DNA from: Lichenihabitans psoromatis
Lineage (GTDB): Bacteria; Pseudomonadota; Alphaproteobacteria; Rhizobiales; Beijerinckiaceae
Length of the DNA stretch: 64,000 bases
Reading direction: 5' to 3'
Assembly (NCBI RefSeq): GCF_004323635.1
Contig: NZ_CP036515.1
Coordinates: 2,605,501-2,669,500, forward strand
Shown here: in pieces, positions 55,689 to 63,562 of the stretch
How positions within the stretch are numbered: position 1 is the first letter of the stretch
How the letters are laid out: every line of letters begins with the position of its first letter
Program-made: the position numbers and the translations under genes
The notes under the pieces: generated by a model
Databases searched by the model: none
Told to the model about the DNA's origin: nothing
What the model saw: the letters and a program-made list of their open reading frames with translations, nothing else

Positions 55689-57139
55689 TGAAACACGAAT
55701 CCCATGTTTTCGGGTTGCGGCGGCGGCGCGCGGCGCGCGAGACCGACAGCACGCCGAGTCGGGGCCGCGACGCGCCCATACACCACTTCTTCCTCGTCGG
55801 ACGGCACGCGGACGTAGCGGCTCGCATCGCCCGGCGGATTACCGGGGCCGGTCGGACGCACGACATAAGGCGTCACGACGATCACGAGTTCGCTCTGGTT
55901 GCGCTGGAATTGGTTCGAGCGGAACAAGCCGCCGAGGATCGGGATATCGCCAAGCCAGGGCAGCTTCTGGATCGAATTGTTGTTGTTGTTCTGGATCAGC
56001 CCGGCGATGGCGAAGCTCTGGCCGCTGGCCAATTCCACCGTGGTTTCGGCGCGGCGCGTCGTCAACGCCGGCACCTGCACGTTGTTGAGCGTCACGGTGT
56101 TGGTGAGATCAAGTGCACTCACCTCGGGCCGCACCTTCACACTGATGTGGCCGCTCGACAGAACCGTCGGCGTAAAGGCGACGCTGACGCCATATTGCTT
56201 ATATTCGACCGACACCGCCCCGAGCGCCTGGGGGATCGGGATCGGAAATTCGCCGCCGGCCAGAAAGGTGGCCGTGGTGCCCGACACGGCCGTGAGGTTG
56301 GGTTCGGCCAACAGCGTCACCAGCCCCTCGGCCGCCATAGCGTCGAGCACGGCCGAGCCATTGGCATGTTTGGACGCAACGGTGCCGAAGACGCCGTTGA
56401 CACCGTTGGCGATCAGATTGGCTCCCGTCGCGCCTGCCAACCGGCCGGTTTGCAGTCCGAAGGCGAAGTCACCGGCCGAGAACACCGTCGACCAGTTGAA
56501 GCCGAGTTGACGCGAGACTGTACGGCTCACTTCGGCGACCCGAACCCGAAGATTGACCTGCGGCGACCCGGCGACTTGGAGCTGGTTGGTTAAAGGGACG
56601 CCCGCTCCGAGTGTGCGGGTCGCGGTCTGCTGCAGCCGTTCCGCCGTCTGCGGGTCGGGGACCGTTCCCTGCAGCATCGCGCCGTTGGGCGTATAGGTCA
56701 GCCGTGTTGCAGCATCGCCCGCATCGGCGTTCATCTGCGCCTGAAGCTCGCCTTGCGGAAAGCGCACGTCGATCATGTAGGCCAGCAGCGGCGCGCCATC
56801 CTGAGACAAGACGAAAAGCGTGGTGCGTCCGGGTTTCTTGCCGAAGACAAAGATACTGGATGCTTTTGGACTCTGGATGTCGGCGATGGTGGGGTCCGCC
56901 ACGAACTCGGTTCCGGCGGCCTCCGGCAAACGCAGAAGTTGGCCGCCCGAGACATCGATATGAATCGTACGGCTCGCGGTCACGGTGCTGGGAGGGGCGG
57001 CGGCTTGCGCGAGCGCCGCTGCAGGAGCGGTTGCGGCCAAAACCAGCATGGCCAGAAGGGCGAGCAGATATCGAGCGATAGTCTGTTCACGTCTTCCGCG
57101 CTCAAGAGGCTTGATGTCGATCGTCCGAACATGTCGCAT
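55685..57139 (-). CDS. CpaC/RcpA-type secretin, candidate outer-membrane channel of the T3SS (RhcC2-like)
   Basis: 484 aa: signal peptide (YLLALLAMLVLAATAPAAALA), pilus-type N domain (TIHIDVSGGQLLRLPEAAGTEFVADPTIADIQ, VFGKKPGRTTLFVLSQDG), a BON-like part, then the secretin domain (VNLRVRVAEVSRTVSRQLGFNW, LAEPNLTAVSGTTATFLAGGEFPIPIPQ, TTVELASGQSFAIAGLIQNN, LPWLGDIPILGGLFRS, ELVIVVTPYVVRP). ATG 57139 preferred over TTG 57148. The C-terminal 45 residues are Arg/Pro-rich. Nothing else in the window can serve as the T3SS outer-membrane ring. Confidence 0.9.
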   Translation of the reverse strand: MRHVRTIDIKPLERGRREQTIARYLLALLAMLVLAATAPAAALAQAAAPPSTVTASRTIHIDVSGGQLLRLPEAAGTEFVADPTIADIQSPKASSIFVFGKKPGRTTLFVLSQDGAPLLAYMIDVRFPQGELQAQMNADAGDAATRLTYTPNGAMLQGTVPDPQTAERLQQTATRTLGAGVPLTNQLQVAGSPQVNLRVRVAEVSRTVSRQLGFNWSTVFSAGDFAFGLQTGRLAGATGANLIANGVNGVFGTVASKHANGSAVLDAMAAEGLVTLLAEPNLTAVSGTTATFLAGGEFPIPIPQALGAVSVEYKQYGVSVAFTPTVLSSGHISVKVRPEVSALDLTNTVTLNNVQVPALTTRRAETTVELASGQSFAIAGLIQNNNNNSIQKLPWLGDIPILGGLFRSNQFQRNQSELVIVVTPYVVRPTGPGNPPGDASRYVRVPSDEEEVVYGRVAAPTRRAVGLARRAPPPQPENMGFVFQ

Positions 57140-57319
57140 CTCGCTCAACTACAGCAAGCGAACGCAGTTTGGCTCGGACTTTTTGGCGCTCGGCGGCAAT
57201 CCGTGAAATTTTGAGAGTATCGGTGGTCGGTGAGCCACAAACACCGAGTATCGTGCCGCGCGAAACTGCTCCGCTGGTGCGGGACAACGACAATAAAACG
57301 CAATTGGCTTACGGGAATG

Positions 57320-57338
57320 TCATATTATTGTCATATCG
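57320..57338 (+). promoter_or_regulatory. Direct repeat TGTCATAT x2 upstream of the cpaC-like gene
   Basis: TGTCATAT at 57320-57327 and 57331-57338, 11 bp apart start to start, about one helical turn. It lies 181 bp upstream of the secretin start in an AT-rich patch. A related octamer (TGTCATAA) is in the two other T3SS promoter regions. Confidence 0.35.
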
Positions 57339-57428
57339 CAGCCGATTAGACTTGTTGACCGGTTGTGGGTCCCGCACTGCGGTTCTTGAAACGGCTCGGC
57401 CGCGGGCCGGGCCGTTGTCCGCGACGGC

Positions 57429-57674
57429 TCAGGCGACTTGACGACGACGCCCGCGCTCCGCGTTTGTAACTGTGTCCGCATTGAATTTGCGGATCACCAA
57501 CTCGCGGAGAAGGTTTTCGGCCACTGTCTCGGCCGCTAACGAACCCACCGGCATGACATCCTCGTCGCCGTTGTAGCGAACCCAAACGGCGGTGGTGGCC
57601 CCATTGCCAGAGACATCGAAGATCCCGAAGAATCTTTGATCTCTGTAGGTGCACGAAATCTCCCTGATCGACAT
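57429..57674 (-). CDS. Small hypothetical protein upstream of the secretin gene
   Basis: 81 aa with a strong ribosome site (AAGGGAGTTATCG), nearly the same as that of the 65-aa T3SS protein. Predicted compact alpha/beta protein: ISCTYRDQRFFGIFDVSGNG, TAVWVRYNGDEDVMPVGSLAAETVAENLLRELVIRKF in order, then a basic tail (ERGRRRQVA). No signal peptide and no family recognised. Same strand as the cpaC-cpaD-like pair, 289 bp upstream. Confidence 0.55.
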   Translation of the reverse strand: MSIREISCTYRDQRFFGIFDVSGNGATTAVWVRYNGDEDVMPVGSLAAETVAENLLRELVIRKFNADTVTNAERGRRRQVA

Positions 57675-57925
57675 CGATAACTCCCTTATTTTTTACTTAT
57701 GAGTGTTAACGACCGAGTTGGTCTGGCGGTTGCATTGATCGATCGACGCATCGCTCGATGCCGCTGAGATTTTGCCGGTGCGACGAACGGCTGCGTCAGA
57801 CTGTCGCCGCGCGGATGCCGACTTCGACGATGTCGGTCCCGCCGCACCGTATTGAAATGTTTTGACCTGATCGCGTCGCGCTGCGGTTCGCTTTCGCCCG
57901 CGACGGGCCTTACGATCGGGCCGAC

Positions 57926-58795
57926 ATGGGAGATGTCGCTTTGAATTGGATGGTCGAGTCCGAAACCGGAACGCTGCGGGACGTTTTGCTCTGCCGCCCG
58001 GATCACTATCGCTGGATCGAAACCAATGCGATCGCTGTCGAAACGCTCGGTAAAGGCCGCAGCATCGACGCGCAGCGGCTGCAAAGCCAATTTCGGCAAC
58101 TCGAGGATGCGCTCGATCAGGCGGGTGTCACGCGCCACTATATCGAGCCTGAGCCGCATCTCGCCTATCAGGTCTATACGCGTGATTCGAGCCAGACCAC
58201 GCCGTGGGGTCCGTTGCTGACGCAACTCGCCTTGCCGGCGAGGCGCGGCGAAGTCGCCTCGATCCTCCGCTTTCATAGCGCGCAACACGGCTTCTGGCGC
58301 TACGCGAGCGGCGGTAACGTCGAGGGTGGAGACATCCACATCATTCGCCCGGGCCTGTTGCTGATCGGTTGGTCGGGTATCCGCACCACGGCCGAGGGAG
58401 CAGCTCAAGTTGCGTCCTGGTTCAAGGCCGAAGGCTGGGAGGTTCGGGTCGAGCCCTTCGCCGAGCACTTCCTGCATCTTGATGTTCTGTTCTGCATGGC
58501 GGCAGATGGTTTGGCGGTGGCCTGTATCGACGTGCTCGGGGATGCCTTTGCGGCTTGGCTCGCGGATCACGGCATTCGCGTGATCGAGGCGACATATCGT
58601 GACGTGATGGCGATGAGTTGCAATCTGCTGGCGCTTGGGAGCGGCCGGGTCATCTCGCCCCGGCACAGCACCCGTATCAACGCAGCGCTGCGGGCCGAGG
58701 GGCTGACGATCTATGACCCCGAACTCGACCTGTTCGCGGCAGGCGGCGGCAGTGTCCATTGCATGACGATGCCGCTGCGCCGCGACCCGATTTAG
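57926..58795 (+). CDS. Arginine deiminase-fold hydrolase, dimethylargininase/amidinotransferase-like (copy 1)
   Basis: 289 aa pentein-fold enzyme: LRDVLLCRPDHYRW, YTRDSSQTTPWG, the substrate-binding NVEGGDIHII, catalytic His in HFLHLDVLFCM and catalytic Cys in GGGSVHCMTMPLRR. All family residues appear present, so it should hydrolyse a guanidino compound (such as N-methylated arginine) or transfer its amidino group. Convergent with the cupin and copy 2, which suggests a guanidino-compound pathway. The exact substrate is not readable. Confidence 0.87.
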   Translation: MGDVALNWMVESETGTLRDVLLCRPDHYRWIETNAIAVETLGKGRSIDAQRLQSQFRQLEDALDQAGVTRHYIEPEPHLAYQVYTRDSSQTTPWGPLLTQLALPARRGEVASILRFHSAQHGFWRYASGGNVEGGDIHIIRPGLLLIGWSGIRTTAEGAAQVASWFKAEGWEVRVEPFAEHFLHLDVLFCMAADGLAVACIDVLGDAFAAWLADHGIRVIEATYRDVMAMSCNLLALGSGRVISPRHSTRINAALRAEGLTIYDPELDLFAAGGGSVHCMTMPLRRDPI

Positions 58796-58829
58796 CGGTC
58801 GCTCTCTCGCGAGGTCGGAGGCGTCCTGC

Positions 58830-59126
58830 CTAGCGCTTCATCTCGACTTCGACGAAGGCGATCGGGTGGTCGGAGGCGTTCTTCACGTCGTGTTTGATGC
58901 CCGACGGCCGTGCGTAGGCGTCGCCCGCCGCGAGCGTCACCTGGCTTTCGGTCGTGCCGTCGTGCAGCGCCAGCGTTCCACCGAGCACCATGACGACGCA
59001 ATAGGGCATGGCATGTTCGTGCCACCCGGTGCAGGCGCCGGGCTCGAAATCCCACCGTGTGATGCGAACGCGGTCGTCATCGACCTGAACGGTCGGACGG
59101 GCCGGGATCGTGCACGTGAAGGCCAT
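58830..59126 (-). CDS. Small cupin-domain protein
   Basis: 98 aa, single cupin fold: RITRWDFEPGACTGWHEHAMPYCVVMVLGG (His-x-His metal ligands in WHEHAMPY) and the second motif around GDAYARPSGIKHDVKNASDHPIAFVEVEM. Downstream of the copy-2 guanidino hydrolase by 40 bp on the same strand and probably co-transcribed. Possibly a small metal-dependent enzyme or sensor for the same pathway. Confidence 0.85.
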   Translation of the reverse strand: MAFTCTIPARPTVQVDDDRVRITRWDFEPGACTGWHEHAMPYCVVMVLGGTLALHDGTTESQVTLAAGDAYARPSGIKHDVKNASDHPIAFVEVEMKR

Positions 59127-59166
59127 GGGATATCTCCTGGTCGCGGTGTTTGCGCGTCAGCTTCGA

Positions 59167-60105
59167 TCAGTGCGGCTCGCGTCGCAAGGCCTGCGCCATG
59201 CAATGAATACCGCCGCCGGTCTTCGAGATCTCGCTCATGTCGACCTCTGCGACCTCGAAGCCGCGCGCTCGCAATTGCTCGATCAGCGTCCGGCTCGACG
59301 CGGGCGCGATCACGCGGTCTCCACCAAGGCTCATGAAATTGCAGCCGAGCGCCATCGTGTCGGTGAAGGGCACGTCGATGATGTCGTGGCCTTTTTGCTT
59401 GAGCCAGTCGACGATGCCGGGCTCCGTGCAGGCGAGGCAGACGGCCGTCAACCGTGGGGCGATCGGCACCACCATCAGGTCGATATGAACGTAATATTCG
59501 TCGATGAAGGCGAGGCGCGTTTCCCACCCTTCCCGCTTGAACCATCCCTCGACCTGCCGCGCGCCTTCCTCCTGGGTGCGGGCTCCGCCACAGCCGATCA
59601 GCACGCAGCCGTCCGCGATAACGTTGAAGTCGCCGCCTTCGAAGGTGCCGGCCGTCACCATGTCGTAGATCGGTACGCCGAGCCGCTCGTAGGTGCGTAT
59701 CGCAGCATAATTTTCACCGCGCCGCCACCAGTTGGCCATGGCCGTGATGATGGCGCCGAATGGCGTCATCACGCTGGAATCGCGGGAATAGACCTGCATG
59801 GGCAGTTCGGGTTCCGGATCGTGCCAGTGCACCGCGACGCCGAAGTGCTGATAGGCCGCGACGAGGTCCTTGTGCTGGGCCTGTGCGGTTTGGATGTTGC
59901 ACGGCGCCTCGCGCAGATGCTTGCGGGACAGCGAACTCGTGGCGAGATGCCGGAGATGCGCGGGTGAGCCGAGAAGCACATCGGTCAGCCGGTCGGTTTC
60001 GTTGGTGAACCCCCACCCCTGTAGCCGAGGCGTGCCGCCATCCGGGTTGCGGCGACGGAGGCTGAACGGCTCGGCGTAACGGCTTAAGGTCGGCGTCATG
60101 GACAT
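59167..60105 (-). CDS. Arginine deiminase-fold hydrolase, dimethylargininase/amidinotransferase-like (copy 2)
   Basis: 312 aa from the ATG at 60105 (ATG 60099 also possible; the frame is open upstream). Landmarks: DRLTDVLLGSPAHLRHL, VYSRDSSVMTPFGAI, GTFEGGDFNVIADGCVLIGCGG, catalytic His in YYVHIDLMVVP and Cys in GGGIHCMAQALRREP. Clear paralogue of copy 1. Divergent from the LysR regulator with a 109-bp shared promoter region, the usual layout for a LysR target. Confidence 0.88.
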   Translation of the reverse strand: MSMTPTLSRYAEPFSLRRRNPDGGTPRLQGWGFTNETDRLTDVLLGSPAHLRHLATSSLSRKHLREAPCNIQTAQAQHKDLVAAYQHFGVAVHWHDPEPELPMQVYSRDSSVMTPFGAIITAMANWWRRGENYAAIRTYERLGVPIYDMVTAGTFEGGDFNVIADGCVLIGCGGARTQEEGARQVEGWFKREGWETRLAFIDEYYVHIDLMVVPIAPRLTAVCLACTEPGIVDWLKQKGHDIIDVPFTDTMALGCNFMSLGGDRVIAPASSRTLIEQLRARGFEVAEVDMSEISKTGGGIHCMAQALRREPH

Positions 60106-60159
60106 GGCTGGGCTCGGGCTGGTGTGACGGCGCGACCGTAAGGGGTGAAACGGGCTTGT

Positions 60160-60177
60160 AAAAAACGATGGTTTTTC
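60160..60177. promoter_or_regulatory. Dyad in divergent LysR/hydrolase promoter, candidate LysR site
   Basis: AAAAAC-GATG-GTTTTT (60161-60176), a perfect 6-bp inverted repeat with an A/T-rich core, midway between the copy-2 hydrolase and the LysR gene. Position suits a LysR operator, but the sequence is simple and could be chance. Confidence 0.35.
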
Positions 60178-60214
60178 GTCTGATCGGATCGAAATTTTCA
60201 CCGCAGGAGGACGG

Positions 60215-61120
60215 GTGCGGGTTCCCTCAACGCAAGCCCTTCGGGCGCTGGATTGTTTTGCCCGTCATGGCAGTGTCTGGCGCGCCGCCGAAGAACTGCA
60301 TCTGACGCGAAGCGCTGTCAGCCACCAGCTGCGTTTTCTCGAACAGGACCTCGGCTTCGATATACTCAAGCGAGCCGGTAAAGGCGTGACGCTGACGCCG
60401 CAAGGCATGCGCTATGCGGCCGATGTCCGCCGCGCGTTGACGCTGTTGGGCGATGCCGCCGTCCAATATGGCGATAAGGGAATCCGGGGCTCCCTCACGG
60501 TGAGTTGCACGCCGGGGTTCGCGTCTCTTTGGCTCTGCACGCATTTGGCGGAATTCAAGCAGCTTTACCCAGATGTCGTGCTTCGGATCGTTACGCCGCC
60601 CCGGCTCGACGACGTCAGCAACCCCGAGGTGGATGCCTTCATCGCCTATGGGGATGGCGGAGCCTGGCCGAGACATGCGGTGGAATTGCTCAGCGAGGTC
60701 GAGTTCACGCCGTTGTGCAGTCCGGCTCTGCTGAACCGGATCGGTGGGCTGACAGACCCGCTCGATGTGTTCCGCGCCGTGCTCCTGCATCTCGACACCT
60801 ACGACGATTGGAGCCGATGGTTCCAGGCGGCGGGTGCCACGCCGCTCCCCTTCGAGCAAGGCGTCACCTTCTCGGACATGAACCTCGTTTTGGCCGCCAC
60901 CACGGCCGGGCAGGGAATCGCCATGGGGGATGAACTCACCTGCCGGCAGGCGCTCGAGACGGGACAACTGGTCCGGCCGTTCGATCTCGGGATCCGGTCA
61001 AGCCGCGCCTATTATGTCGTGACCGAACATCACCGCACCGGCAATGCCGCCATGCAGGCCTTCTCGGATTGGCTCCGGTCGCGGCTCGTGCAAACCGCCT
61101 CCGTGCTCCGCCCCGCTTAA
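60215..61120 (+). CDS. LysR-family transcriptional regulator (GcvA-like)
   Basis: 301 aa. HTH at the N-terminus (RALDCFARHGSVWRAAEELHLTRSAVSHQLRFLEQDLGFDILKRAGKGVTLTPQG in order), then a GcvA-type effector domain with SCTPGFASLWL, LYPDVVLRIVTPP and TTAGQGIAMGDE. GTG start after CAGGAGGACGG. Divergent from copy 2 of the guanidino hydrolases and upstream of the polyamine-type transporter, so it probably controls one or both. Confidence 0.9.
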   Translation: MRVPSTQALRALDCFARHGSVWRAAEELHLTRSAVSHQLRFLEQDLGFDILKRAGKGVTLTPQGMRYAADVRRALTLLGDAAVQYGDKGIRGSLTVSCTPGFASLWLCTHLAEFKQLYPDVVLRIVTPPRLDDVSNPEVDAFIAYGDGGAWPRHAVELLSEVEFTPLCSPALLNRIGGLTDPLDVFRAVLLHLDTYDDWSRWFQAAGATPLPFEQGVTFSDMNLVLAATTAGQGIAMGDELTCRQALETGQLVRPFDLGIRSSRAYYVVTEHHRTGNAAMQAFSDWLRSRLVQTASVLRPA

Positions 61121-61249
61121 GACGCGGGCAGGACTGCCAAAAACCGCGCCAGAGGGGTGAATTATATTTGGTCTAAACCGTACGAATCTTCGTTTGTCGT
61201 GAGGATAAGAGCTCGATAGCCTGATCTTTCTCTTCTGGAGAGCGAGCGG

Positions 61250-62338
61250 GTGAACGCAAAGGCGGTCGGGTTAAGGGCGATCGGCATCGACAAGTCATTT
61301 GGGGCTTTTCGCGCCCTCAAGGCTGTGTCGTTGGACGTCGCGCCCGGCGAGTTCCTGACGCTGCTTGGGCCGTCTGGGTCCGGCAAGACCACCTTCCTGA
61401 TGATCATGGCGGGGTTCGAGGCGCCGACCGGCGGCCGATTGTTGAGCGAGGGCGTCGATATCACGACCCGCTCGGCGGAGGCGCGGTCCTTCGGCATGGT
61501 GTTCCAGGGCTACGCCTTGTTCCCGCACAAGACCGTCGAACAGAATATCGCCTTTCCGCTCCAGGTCCGCAAAGTGCCCCGGGAGGAAATCGCGACGCGG
61601 GTGGCCCGGATCGTCGCGCGTGTCGGCCTCGCGGGACACGAGAAGAAGCTGCCCGCGAAACTTTCGGGAGGTCAGCAACAGCGGGTCGCCCTGGCCCGAG
61701 CCCTGGTGTTCGAACCCTCGGTCCTGTTGCTGGACGAACCGTTTTCAGCGCTCGACAAGCATCTTCGCGGCCGCATGCAGGACGAGGTGCGGCGGTTGCA
61801 TCAGGAGTTCGGCACCACGTTCGTGTTCGTCACTCACGACCAAAGCGAGGCTTTGTCGCTGTCGTCGCGCATCGCCATCTTCAATCATGGTGAGTTGCTA
61901 CAGGTCGCCACCCCGCAAGCCATCTATGAACGTCCGTCGAACCGCTTCGTCGCTGAGTTTCTCGGCGAGATCAATCTGCTCCCGGTCGAGGGGGTCGGCC
62001 ATTGCAGCATCGGCACAAGTGGCTCCTTCGAGGGACGTAACCTGAAGGTGCCGCGCCAGGATCACGTCGGCCGCTCCGGCACGCTGGCGATCCGCCCTGA
62101 GCATATGTCGGTGGCGTGCGGCCCCGCGCCCGACCGCAACGGCGTTCCGGCCCTCGTGAAAGCCACCACTTACCTCGGCTCGGCGACGCGGCTCGGCCTT
62201 TCGACCGCGAGCGGGACGGCCTTGACCGTCACGTTGCCGACCGACGTTGCCGCAACCGCGCTCACGAACGGCCCCGATCTCTGGGTCACCTGGCCCGCCG
62301 ACAAGGGCTTTCTTCTGCCGGAAGAAAGCCATGCTTGA
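61250..62338 (+). CDS. Polyamine-type ABC transporter ATP-binding protein (PotA-like)
   Basis: 362 aa. Walker A GPSGSGKTTFLMIMAG, VFQGYALFPHKTVEQNIAFPLQ, signature LSGGQQQRVALARAL, Walker B LLLDEPFSALDKHLR and switch His THDQSEAL, followed by a C-terminal TOBE domain (LAIRPEHMSV...). GTG start after TCTGGAGAGCG. Energises uptake with the binding protein and permease that follow. Confidence 0.92.
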   Translation: MNAKAVGLRAIGIDKSFGAFRALKAVSLDVAPGEFLTLLGPSGSGKTTFLMIMAGFEAPTGGRLLSEGVDITTRSAEARSFGMVFQGYALFPHKTVEQNIAFPLQVRKVPREEIATRVARIVARVGLAGHEKKLPAKLSGGQQQRVALARALVFEPSVLLLDEPFSALDKHLRGRMQDEVRRLHQEFGTTFVFVTHDQSEALSLSSRIAIFNHGELLQVATPQAIYERPSNRFVAEFLGEINLLPVEGVGHCSIGTSGSFEGRNLKVPRQDHVGRSGTLAIRPEHMSVACGPAPDRNGVPALVKATTYLGSATRLGLSTASGTALTVTLPTDVAATALTNGPDLWVTWPADKGFLLPEESHA

Positions 62339-62363
62339 TCATTCTCGCCGAAGGAGCACGCTG

Positions 62364-63479
62364 ATGAACGACGCCTTTCAAAAAGACTGTCTCGAGATTC
62401 TGGCCGGCAAGGTCGAGCGCGGCGAGATCAGCCGCCGCCGCTTCACGCAGATCGCCGCCATGGTGTTGGCGGGCGCGCCCCTGGCGCTCCGGGCTGGCGG
62501 GGCCCGAGCGGCCGATGGGCAACTCGTGCTCGTCAATTGGGGTGGCGACGCTCTCAAAGCGTATGACGCGGCCTATGGGCAGGCGTTTCAGAAAGCCACC
62601 GGCATCACGGTCAAGGAAGACGGCACGGGACCGACCGAAGGCGCCATCACGGCGCAGTTCAAAAGCGGCAAGCCGACATGGGATCTCGTTGATGCAGACC
62701 CGTTCTCGGCGATCTCGCTCGGCCATCAGGGCATGATCGAGCCGATCGACTATACGGTTGTCGACAAGGCCAAGATGCGGCCCGGCTTCGCCTGGGACTA
62801 CGCGGCCTCGACCTACTTCTTCTCGTATATCATTGCTTATGACGCGCAGAAGTTCGGCAAGAATCCGCCGACCGGCATGGCCGATTTCTTCGACGTGAAG
62901 AAGTTCCCCGGCAAGCGCTCGATGTATAAATGGGGCGTCGGCATGTGGGAGGCGGCGCTGCTGGCTGACGGCGTCGCGCCCGAGAAACTCTATCCGCTCG
63001 ACCTCAAGCGGGCTCATGACAAGATCGCGGCCTTCAAGGAGAATGTTTCGTCCTTTTGGGGAGGCGGCGCCGAAAGCCAGCAGGTGATGCTGAGCGGCGA
63101 TGCCTCGATGGGGCTGATCTGGTCGACCCGCGCGAGCCTGCTCGACAAGGACCCAAGTGGCCAGGTCAAGTTCATCTGGGACCAGGGTCTCATCTCGCCC
63201 GGCGCGCTGGCGGTCATCAAGAACAACCCCGGCGGCAAAGCCAATGCCATGTCGTTCATCGCGAGCACCACCGATCCCAAGAAGCAACTCGTGATGTTCG
63301 ATATGCTCGGGCAGGGGCCGGCAAATCCCGCCACCGATGCGCTGATTCCCGCCGATCAGCAGAAGTATAATCCGGTCGATCCCGCCAACATGAAGAAGCA
63401 GATCGCGCTCGACATGCCCTGGTATGCCGAAAATTACGGCGCGGCGCTCGATACCTACACGAAGATCATTTCGGCCTGA
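62364..63479 (+). CDS. Polyamine-type ABC transporter substrate-binding protein (PotD-like)
   Basis: 371 aa with a twin-arginine leader (GEISRRRFTQIAAMVLAGAP...ARA-ADG) and a PotD/SBP-8 fold: LVLVNWGGDALKAYDAAYGQAF, GKPTWDLVDADPFSAISLGHQGMIEPIDY, FSYIIAYDAQKFG, SMGLIWSTRAS and a late DMPWYAENYGAAL. Start after AAGGAGCACGC. Would bind a polyamine or related cation; the neighbouring guanidino hydrolases suggest a guanidino compound as an alternative ligand. Confidence 0.9.
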   Translation: MNDAFQKDCLEILAGKVERGEISRRRFTQIAAMVLAGAPLALRAGGARAADGQLVLVNWGGDALKAYDAAYGQAFQKATGITVKEDGTGPTEGAITAQFKSGKPTWDLVDADPFSAISLGHQGMIEPIDYTVVDKAKMRPGFAWDYAASTYFFSYIIAYDAQKFGKNPPTGMADFFDVKKFPGKRSMYKWGVGMWEAALLADGVAPEKLYPLDLKRAHDKIAAFKENVSSFWGGGAESQQVMLSGDASMGLIWSTRASLLDKDPSGQVKFIWDQGLISPGALAVIKNNPGGKANAMSFIASTTDPKKQLVMFDMLGQGPANPATDALIPADQQKYNPVDPANMKKQIALDMPWYAENYGAALDTYTKIISA

Positions 63480-63562
63480 CCCCTGCGAGCCGCCGGAGTG
63501 TCCGGCGGCTTGTCTTCGAAGGCCGCGACGGCCCGACAACCTAAGAGACGAACCCGAACCCG

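Noticed and set aside
54177..57139. A Tad pilus locus
   Set aside because: Only CpaC-, CpaD- and TPR-like genes are present; no prepilin, peptidase, CpaB, CpaE, CpaF or TadB/C. The arrangement fits a T3SS outer-membrane module better.
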